Assembly: GCA_007128345.1 (NCBI GenBank)
Contig: SKXS01000199.1
Coordinates: forward strand, 1 to 12,780
From: Spirochaetia bacterium
Lineage (GTDB): Bacteria; Spirochaetota; Spirochaetia; PWKH01
DNA length: 12,780 nt
Direction: 5' to 3'
Under the pieces are notes generated by a model. That model searched no databases and was not told where the DNA came from. It saw nothing but the letters and a program-made list of their open reading frames with translations. The position numbers and the translations under genes are program-made. Each line of letters opens with the position of its first letter. Position 1 is the first letter of the stretch. Shown here in pieces: positions 6,123 through 10,946 of the stretch.

Positions 6123-7523
6123 TCAAGTAAAGAGATCGCGCTTCATGACGATCATATCCCAGGCTATCTTTAAGAGACTCAAGGGGGCTATGGTATTGCC
6201 CCAGAACGGCTTGGAGCACTTGATGGTGTGCACGATGCGCCTGATGCCGGACTGGATGAAAATCTTACGGTAGGCCCAAAGCAGTGCCTGATCCATAAGC
6301 TCAGGTTCTACCCCTTCCGGACGGTAGACGCAGTGCAGTCCGTCGTAGAGGTCCCAGTTTCTATGGAGCAGCCGGTCCTGGGAATTCAGCCGGTCATAGA
6401 CGGGAGTTCCGGGAAACGGGGTGAGCAGGGAGACCTGGAGCAGGTCGAAGGGGAATGATGCGATTGCCTCAATATTGCGCTTAAGCATCTCTGGTGTGTC
6501 CAGATGATTTCCGCATCCAAGCATGGCATACCATATATGCAGGACCCCTTTCTCCGTCAGCAGTGAGGCTGCTTCAAGGGATTGGGCAAATGTTATGCCT
6601 TTTCCATAGGTGTCCAGCACCTCCTGCAGACCGCTTTCCAGTCCGAGGGCCATGATGGAGCAGCCGCTGGCGGTCATTGTGTCCAGCAGTTCGGGATGGG
6701 AAGCTGCGGTATCGATACGGGACTGGCAGTGCCAGGTGAACTCCCAGCGCTGCTTTAAAATCTCATTGCATAGGGAGACTAGGCGTGAGGTATCTACGGT
6801 AAGGTTGTCATCCCGAAAATCCACCCAGGTCAATTGCTTACCCTGGCGCTGCTTTTTTTCATCATTATACTTCAGTTCGCTGATGATGCTCTCTACGCTC
6901 CGCTTCCTCCACCTCCGTTCATAGAAGGATCCCACGGAGCAGAAATCGCACTGGAACGGGCATCCCCTGCTGCTCACAATAAACACGCGCTCGTTTTCCA
7001 GTATCTCCTGGTCAATAAACGGGAGGGAATCCAGGTCTTCCACAATTGCCTTAGTGTGGGTCTGAACCGGTTTCCCGTCGATGGTGTAGCAGACGCCCGG
7101 GATATCGGGTCTGCGGTTGCCCTTTGCCAGCTCATCGAGAAGCAGGGGAAACGCTTCGTCACCTTCGCCCCTGACCACATAGTCTACCGTTTCTTGGGCG
7201 AGGGTCTCTTCCGGGAGCGCTGACACATGGTGCCCCCCGTATACGGTTATAATGCGGGGATTTTCCCGCTTCAGCTGCTGGCCTATGCGGATTGCTTCCG
7301 AATATGTAGGGGTAAGGGATGTGATCCCGGCAACATCAGGCGTGAACTCCTGGAGGAGAGAGGGAATTTCTGCAGCGGAGGTAAGTACGATTTTCGTTTC
7401 ATGGCCCTGCTTTCTGCAGACGGCATCTAAAAACAGCAGCCCGAGACCAATCTCATCGGTCTCAAGAAACAGACGGCTGTATCCGGTGAGGACGGCCTTC
7501 GGCGCAACCAGAAGTACTTTCAT
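6123..7523 (-). CDS. B12-binding-type radical SAM protein
   Basis: 466 residues from the ATG at 7523; an in-frame GTG at 7544 lies inside the promoter and is unlikely. Residues 1-130 resemble a cobalamin-binding Rossmann domain (VAGITSLTPTYSEAIRIG, then VYGGHHVSALPEETL at 94-108 and YVVRGEGDEAF at 115-125). The base-off ligand motif DxHxxG is absent, as is common in this class. The radical SAM core has C188-x3-C192-x2-C195 (binding a 4Fe-4S cluster), WVDFRDDN (233-240), GLES (294-297) and TPFPGTP (368-374). The C-terminal 60 residues are basic and partly hydrophobic. Known: such enzymes cleave S-adenosylmethionine to a radical and methylate or rearrange unactivated carbons. The substrate is unknown. 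It is divergent from the PHP gene and its promoter nearly abuts the start codon. Confidence 0.88.
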   Translation of the reverse strand: MKVLLVAPKAVLTGYSRLFLETDEIGLGLLFLDAVCRKQGHETKIVLTSAAEIPSLLQEFTPDVAGITSLTPTYSEAIRIGQQLKRENPRIITVYGGHHVSALPEETLAQETVDYVVRGEGDEAFPLLLDELAKGNRRPDIPGVCYTIDGKPVQTHTKAIVEDLDSLPFIDQEILENERVFIVSSRGCPFQCDFCSVGSFYERRWRKRSVESIISELKYNDEKKQRQGKQLTWVDFRDDNLTVDTSRLVSLCNEILKQRWEFTWHCQSRIDTAASHPELLDTMTASGCSIMALGLESGLQEVLDTYGKGITFAQSLEAASLLTEKGVLHIWYAMLGCGNHLDTPEMLKRNIEAIASFPFDLLQVSLLTPFPGTPVYDRLNSQDRLLHRNWDLYDGLHCVYRPEGVEPELMDQALLWAYRKIFIQSGIRRIVHTIKCSKPFWGNTIAPLSLLKIAWDMIVMKRDLFT

Positions 7524-7532
7524 ACGTTCCCT

Positions 7533-7560
7533 ATCATAGAACACTTACGCGGAAAGTCAA
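7533..7560 (-). promoter_or_regulatory. Sigma70-like promoter of the radical SAM gene
   Basis: On the minus strand TTGACT (7560 to 7555), a 16-base spacer, then TATGAT (7538 to 7533). Transcription should begin near 7526, leaving a leader of only about three bases before the ATG at 7523. The AGGGA at 7528-7532 would then lie outside the mRNA. Confidence 0.6.
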
Positions 7561-7572
7561 TGCCGTTGACTT
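7554..7572. promoter_or_regulatory. Inverted repeat over the -35 box (possible operator)
   Basis: AAGTCAA (7554-7560), five bases, then TTGACTT (7566-7572): perfect 7-bp arms. The left arm is the -35 box of the radical SAM promoter read on the minus strand. Placement and symmetry fit a dimeric repressor site in this divergent gap, but no regulator is encoded in the window. Confidence 0.3.
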
Positions 7573-7608
7573 GAGAGGAAAAAAATTGGAGCATATCCGC
7601 ACAGCGTA

Positions 7609-7637
7609 CTGACTCTCCTGCGTTATTTCAGTACATT
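7609..7637 (+). promoter_or_regulatory. Putative promoter of the PHP phosphatase gene
   Basis: CTGACT (7609-7614), a 17-base spacer, then TACATT (7632-7637). The expected start is about 7644, one base before the ATG at 7645. Each hexamer matches consensus at four of six positions. No Shine-Dalgarno is visible upstream of the ATG. Confidence 0.42.
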
Positions 7638-7644
7638 TATTCTC

Positions 7645-8493
7645 ATGACATATACCTGTGAACTGGCAAACTACCACACCCACTGCTTCCTTGACGACGG
7701 AAAGCGGCCGCTGGAGGAGTATGTCCTCCAGGCTGTTTCCCTGGGGTTCCGGGCCCTTGGATTCTCATGCCATGCCCCTGCTGATGATGACTGGCACATG
7801 AAGGTGCAAGACTTTTCCTATTATTGCGAAGAGATTGACCGGCTTAAAGAGCAGTATGCGGGAGTGCTTGAACTATATACCGGACTTGAGCTTGACTACT
7901 TGGACCGAACCGGAGAACTTCTGGGTGAACAGTATGCTTCCCAGGTGGACTACACCATTGCCAGCGTACACATATTCTGGCACCGTGAGTCTTCGCAGTA
8001 TCTGAGCATAGACGGGCCTGAAGAGGAATTTCTGACGCTCCTGAAGGATCGTTTCAGCGGGAGCATACGAGACATGGCACAACATTACTTTGCCATGCAG
8101 AGCAGGCTCATGGAGGAATATTCCTTTGACATCCTCGCACATTGCGACCTTATGAAAAAACGGAATACCGGAAACAGGTACTACGATCCCGCTGCGTCCT
8201 GGTACCGGGAAGCGGCACATGAACTCGTGGGTACGGCAGCCCGGAAAGGACAGCGCATTGAGGTGAACACAGGCGGAGTGACTAGGGCTGCTCTTGAGGA
8301 GTTCTATCCGGCTCCATGGATGCTCTCCGCTTTCAGGGAGCAGTCCGTGCCTGTGGTCATCTCATCCGATGCCCATCACCCGATGCACCTGAATGCGCAT
8401 TTTCCCGGAGCCCTGAAGGCTGTCAGGGATGCCGGGTACACAGAAGCTGAGGTGCTGCTCCAAGGCAGATGGCAGCGGGTTCCGGTCGTTTAA
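7645..8493 (+). CDS. PHP-domain phosphoesterase, histidinol-phosphatase (HisK/HisJ) type
   Basis: 282 residues, the usual size for the PHP-type histidinol phosphatase. Metal-site residues are all present: H11-T-H13 with D18, GFSCH43-AP, E82 in GLELDY, H109 in SVH, H166 with D168 in AHCD, and S-S-D242-A-H244 near the end. Known: this family hydrolyses L-histidinol phosphate to histidinol, the penultimate step of histidine synthesis, using a cluster of metal ions; relatives hydrolyse other phosphate esters. No other his gene is in the window, so the substrate is not confirmed by context. The ATG at 7645 is the only sensible start because H11 follows so closely. The stop codon overlaps that of the opposing methyltransferase gene at TTAA (8490-8493). 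Confidence 0.87.
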   Translation: MTYTCELANYHTHCFLDDGKRPLEEYVLQAVSLGFRALGFSCHAPADDDWHMKVQDFSYYCEEIDRLKEQYAGVLELYTGLELDYLDRTGELLGEQYASQVDYTIASVHIFWHRESSQYLSIDGPEEEFLTLLKDRFSGSIRDMAQHYFAMQSRLMEEYSFDILAHCDLMKKRNTGNRYYDPAASWYREAAHELVGTAARKGQRIEVNTGGVTRAALEEFYPAPWMLSAFREQSVPVVISSDAHHPMHLNAHFPGALKAVRDAGYTEAEVLLQGRWQRVPVV

Positions 8494-8960
8494 GACTGTC
8501 TGAATCTGGGAATCCAGCGCGGCACCCGTTGAGCATACTGTGCGTAGATCCCGGGAAACCGCCTGCACAGGATTGGCTCCTCCACATACCTGATATACAC
8601 AGTGTTTGTTATAAAGAACAGTAATGCCCAGAGAGCTATCGGGATCGATTGGAAAACCAGAGCCTCGCCGACGAGGATCATTACCGCTCCCGTTATCATG
8701 GGGTTGCGGACCTTCGAATAAATGCCTTGGGTCACCAGGTGTTCAGCCGGAGCCCAGGGCGCCAAGGTCCCCCTTCCGAATCGCACCATTGTGCCCACAG
8801 ATATCACCATGAGCACCAGACCGGCACCTCCCATGATCATGCCTGCATATGCTGCTGTGCCGCTGCCCGGGGTGAAATCGGACTCAATGCATAGAGGTAT
8901 CCCGATAAGGGCTGCCGCCGGAAGCACCAGCGAACTCAATTGTTTGAGCAGGATCTTCAC
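8490..8960 (-). CDS. Isoprenylcysteine carboxyl methyltransferase (ICMT/PEMT)-family membrane protein
   Basis: 156 residues with four to five hydrophobic segments (about 8-24, 36-58, 86-104, 107-124). Start is a GTG at 8960; no in-frame ATG gives the N-terminal helix. Seen: GTLAPWAPAEHLVTQG (64-79), then IYSKVRNPM (80-88) and VEEPILCRRF (126-135), ending in YAQYAQRVPRWIPRF. Known: the G-x-Y-x-x-V-R-N-P-M and E-E-P blocks are the SAM-binding C-terminal signature of the ICMT/phospholipid methyltransferase family. Bacteria lack prenylated CAAX proteins as the eukaryotic enzyme uses them, so the acceptor is unknown; a lipid or small hydrophobic molecule is possible. Convergent with the PHP gene, divergent from the lipoprotein gene. 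Confidence 0.8.
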   Translation of the reverse strand: MKILLKQLSSLVLPAAALIGIPLCIESDFTPGSGTAAYAGMIMGGAGLVLMVISVGTMVRFGRGTLAPWAPAEHLVTQGIYSKVRNPMITGAVMILVGEALVFQSIPIALWALLFFITNTVYIRYVEEPILCRRFPGIYAQYAQRVPRWIPRFRQS

Positions 8961-8967
8961 ATTGGCA

Positions 8968-8973
8968 AGTATA
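8968..8973 (-). promoter_or_regulatory. -10-like box abutting the GTG start of the methyltransferase gene
   Basis: TATACT on the minus strand (8973 to 8968) ends seven bases before the GTG at 8960, which places the transcription start at about 8961. I find no good -35 (TGGAAA at 17-base spacing). No Shine-Dalgarno is present. Confidence 0.35.
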
Positions 8974-8994
8974 CCGGCATCAGCAGCGCCTTTC

Positions 8995-9017
8995 CACCCG
9001 CTTCCTGTTATCGGGTG
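8995..9017. other. Inverted repeat in divergent gap
   Basis: CACCCG (8995-9000) and CGGGTG (9012-9017) form a perfect 6-bp stem with an 11-base loop, about 35 bases upstream of the methyltransferase start. Its right arm shares the first G tract of the adjacent G-quadruplex motif, so the two structures would compete. Confidence 0.3.
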
Positions 9018-9038
9018 ATGGGGATGTCGGGGTTGGGG
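9013..9038 (+). other. Four-tract G-quadruplex motif
   Basis: GGG (9013-9015), 4-base loop, GGGG (9020-9023), 5-base loop, GGGG (9029-9032), 2-base loop, GGGG (9035-9038). This satisfies the standard pattern of four runs of at least three G with loops of one to seven. It lies between two divergent genes, 85 bases upstream of the lipoprotein start. Confidence 0.55.
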
Positions 9039-9122
9039 TGAAAACTCAACCTTGCAGAGAGTTCCCCCAGAGCAATACCTAGTTTACGGTATATGAATCT
9101 TATCACAAAGCGAGGTATGCCT

Positions 9123-10130
9123 ATGAAATCTCTAGCGATGAAAACAGCTGCGCTCTCTGCAATGATTATTGCCTTGATGTGGGGATGTGCGCAGGAACAA
9201 GGGGCTGATGCAAAAACCGGAGGAATGCTGGTTGTCATAGATCAATCCCTTGCACGGTCTTCGGAAGATACGTTTTCTCCTCAGCGGTCACTGAAACTGG
9301 ATTCATTTATTCTCGTTGGTTTAGGACCTTTGGGAGAGGAGTTTATGACCGAACCGTTTTCTGAGGATGAGGTGCTGATACAGCAACTGACTATCGGTAC
9401 CTGGCATATGACATTACTTGGGTACTCCCAGGAGGAGCTGCTGGCTTCTGCCGATGCCGATGTGGACATATTTATTGGCACGGTCACTCCTTGGGATGCG
9501 GTGCTTCTCCCCTTGGAAGGAACGGGAACCATCTCTATCTCTCTAAGCTGGCCAGAAGAGCTCTTCAACGACCCGTCAGTAGAGGCATTTCTGCACACCC
9601 ATCCCGAAAGCGGGCCACTTATGCTTTCGGCAGACGTCACGGCAGGAACTGCTCAGCTTTCCGGAGAAGATATTGACAGCGGGTACTACATCCTCACGAT
9701 ACTTCTCAAGGAGCACGGAAACACAGTATGGGGAGACACATTTACCGTCAGGATCATCACCGGCCTTGATACTTCGGGGGAAGTGGACATCATGGAAGAC
9801 CAGCTGAGTACTGAGGGCAGATGTGACCTGCAGATAGATACGCGGTTCTATGAACCCCTTGATGTGTCAATCGCCGGACTGCCGGTTGAAGAACTTCCGA
9901 AAACCCTGACGCTCACTGCTTCAGGGGTGCAGGATCCGGAAGTAACCCTTGAATACTACTGGTACCTTGACGGAGAGCCACTGCTGGCGATATCCAGCAG
10001 TACGCTCATGCTTTCGGATGCCTTGGATCCCGGTCATTACCAGCTGACAGGGATAGTTCTTGCGCGAAGCATAGGAGGACACATAGTGCAGGCAGGGCAC
10101 AGCGGCGCAAGGCTGGAGATACCTGAATAG
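9123..10130 (+). CDS. Putative lipoprotein with C-terminal Ig-like segment
   Basis: 335 residues. Three in-frame ATGs compete (9093, 9117, 9123); GAGGT at 9112-9116 is spaced correctly (six bases) only for 9123. The N-terminus has two Lys, a hydrophobic core and the lipobox L-M-W-G-C22, so the mature protein should be lipid-anchored and exported. The rest is acidic and beta-rich: residues about 35-210 contain repeated strands such as GTGTISISLSWP and GYYILTILLKEHG. The last 90 residues (about 245-335), with YYWYLDGE and an ending LDPGHYQLTGIV, look like an Ig/PKD-like fold of the kind common in spirochaete surface lipoproteins. I recognise no enzyme motif. It stands alone as a transcription unit. 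Function unknown; a structural or binding role at the cell surface is an inference. Confidence 0.8.
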   Translation: MKSLAMKTAALSAMIIALMWGCAQEQGADAKTGGMLVVIDQSLARSSEDTFSPQRSLKLDSFILVGLGPLGEEFMTEPFSEDEVLIQQLTIGTWHMTLLGYSQEELLASADADVDIFIGTVTPWDAVLLPLEGTGTISISLSWPEELFNDPSVEAFLHTHPESGPLMLSADVTAGTAQLSGEDIDSGYYILTILLKEHGNTVWGDTFTVRIITGLDTSGEVDIMEDQLSTEGRCDLQIDTRFYEPLDVSIAGLPVEELPKTLTLTASGVQDPEVTLEYYWYLDGEPLLAISSSTLMLSDALDPGHYQLTGIVLARSIGGHIVQAGHSGARLEIPE

Positions 10131-10181
10131 GACACATCTCCCCTGAACTATGTTTTGTATGCAGACACGAACAGATGTGTC
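10131..10181. repeat. 9-bp inverted repeat just after the lipoprotein stop codon
   Basis: GACACATCT (10131-10139) begins on the base after the stop codon, and its exact reverse complement AGATGTGTC lies at 10173-10181, with 33 bases between. It could fold in the 3' end of the mRNA, but there is no T tract, so a terminator role is unproven. Confidence 0.4.
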
Positions 10182-10242
10182 ATAGACAAGCATGGACTAT
10201 GCCCGTAGACTCATGACAGTCAGTTGAACCATCCTCATGCGG

Positions 10243-10265
10243 CAGCCCTTCAGCTTGAGGGGCTG
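10243..10265. terminator. Strong hairpin in the gap before the YbjQ operon
   Basis: A 10-bp stem (one G-T wobble) with a 3-base GCT loop; outer arms are CAGCCC and GGGCTG. It lies 113 bases after the lipoprotein stop codon and about 40 bases before the next promoter. No T run follows, so it may be a processing or Rho-dependent end, or a small structured element. Apart from this and the 9-bp inverted repeat, I see nothing coding in the 238-base gap 10131-10368. Confidence 0.4.
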
Positions 10266-10303
10266 ATCTATACATACGGCTATCCATACACCCGTAAAAA
10301 ATA

Positions 10304-10332
10304 TTCACATATTGCGACAGATAGGATATACT
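10304..10332 (+). promoter_or_regulatory. Sigma70-like promoter of the two-gene YbjQ operon
   Basis: TTCACA (10304-10309), exactly 17 bases, then TATACT (10327-10332): five of six consensus matches at each box. Transcription should start near 10339, giving a leader of about 30 bases with GGAGA at 10356-10360 as ribosome site. Confidence 0.65.
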
Positions 10333-10368
10333 TGTGCAGCAGTCAGAGCAATCCTGGAGATTACGCAT

Positions 10369-10587
10369 ATGAGAAAGAAGATGATTATGCCGGTGGTGTT
10401 CGGTGTCCTGTTTGTCATGGTGCTTATTGGGTATGGAATGCTGTTCTTCTTGGTGCCGATACCCATCTTTATAAAGCTCGTGATCGGACTCATCATAATC
10501 CTCATTGCCGCATCTATGTTCTATGTACTCATGCAGAGAAACCGAGAACTCGGGGAGGAAGAGAAGGATGATCTTAGTAAATACTGA
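10369..10587 (+). CDS. Small two-helix membrane protein, first gene of YbjQ operon
   Basis: 72 residues. The ATG at 10369 follows GGAGA by eight bases; the in-frame ATG at 10312 lies within the promoter. Two hydrophobic segments (about 6-28 and 32-54) are separated by a short turn with prolines, after a basic N-terminus (MRKK). The C-terminal 18 residues are highly charged (NRELGEEEKDDLSKY). Both ends are probably cytoplasmic. No family recognised. Its last 20 bases overlap the next gene, so the two are probably co-translated and the protein may serve as a membrane partner for the YbjQ-family product; that is an inference from position only. Confidence 0.68.
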   Translation: MRKKMIMPVVFGVLFVMVLIGYGMLFFLVPIPIFIKLVIGLIIILIAASMFYVLMQRNRELGEEEKDDLSKY

Positions 10588-10894
10588 CCGTATAACCGGA
10601 AAAGAATTTGAAATTCTGTCAATTGTCAAGGGCTCCACTATCAGGTCCATCCACTTGGGGAGGGATATTATCGCGTCTCTCAAGATGATTGTAGGCGGAG
10701 AGCTGACAGACTACGGAGAAATGATTAATGAAGCCCGGGCTATTGCTACGAAACGGATGGTTGAAGAGGCTGAAGCGCTTAAAGCTGATGCAGTAGTGAA
10801 CATCCGCTATGCTACCAGTAATGTTACCCAGCGTGCGGCGGAGGTGCTTGTCTACGGTACTGCGGTCAAGTTTACTTCCAGGAAATCTACATAA
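10568..10894 (+). CDS. YbjQ-family (UPF0145, DUF74) protein
   Basis: 108 residues, the standard family length. Seen: VKGSTIRSIHLGRDIIASLKMIVGG near residues 20-44, VGGELTDYGEMINEAR, then AEALKADAVVNIRYATS (75-91) and YGTAVKF near the end; all are conserved YbjQ blocks. The ATG at 10568 overlaps the upstream gene by 20 bases and has GGAGG (10554-10558) nine bases before it. Known: members form small homo-oligomeric alpha/beta proteins and are sometimes annotated as heavy-metal binding, but the biochemical role is not established. No extra Cys or His suggests metal binding here: the only His is H29 and there is no Cys. Confidence 0.88.
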   Translation: MILVNTDRITGKEFEILSIVKGSTIRSIHLGRDIIASLKMIVGGELTDYGEMINEARAIATKRMVEEAEALKADAVVNIRYATSNVTQRAAEVLVYGTAVKFTSRKST

Positions 10895-10905
10895 GGCATG
10901 TGCTA

Positions 10906-10946
10906 AGCAGATCAGGTGAAATGCTCCGCTGACTGATGTGATCGCT
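10906..10946. terminator. Weak inverted repeat between convergent YbjQ and aconitase genes
   Basis: AGC-A-GATCA (10906-10914) can pair with TGATC-GCT (10939-10946), eight pairs with one bulged A and a 24-base loop. It spans the 50-base gap between the two stop codons and runs into the acnA stop. No T tract is present, so it is only a tentative bidirectional terminator. Confidence 0.2.

Noticed and set aside
7524..7544. Upstream GTG start for the radical SAM gene
   Set aside because: It lies in the -10 region and adds MFYDRER before the conserved MKVLLVAPK start.
9052..9081. TTGCAG-18-TACCTA as promoter of the large lipoprotein gene
   Set aside because: The -10 candidate matches consensus at only half its positions; no better candidate was found, so the promoter is left unassigned.
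10180..10683. 167-codon minus-strand ORF rich in His and Asp
   Set aside because: It is antisense to the membrane protein and YbjQ genes; the His/Asp richness is the complement of codons for hydrophobic residues.
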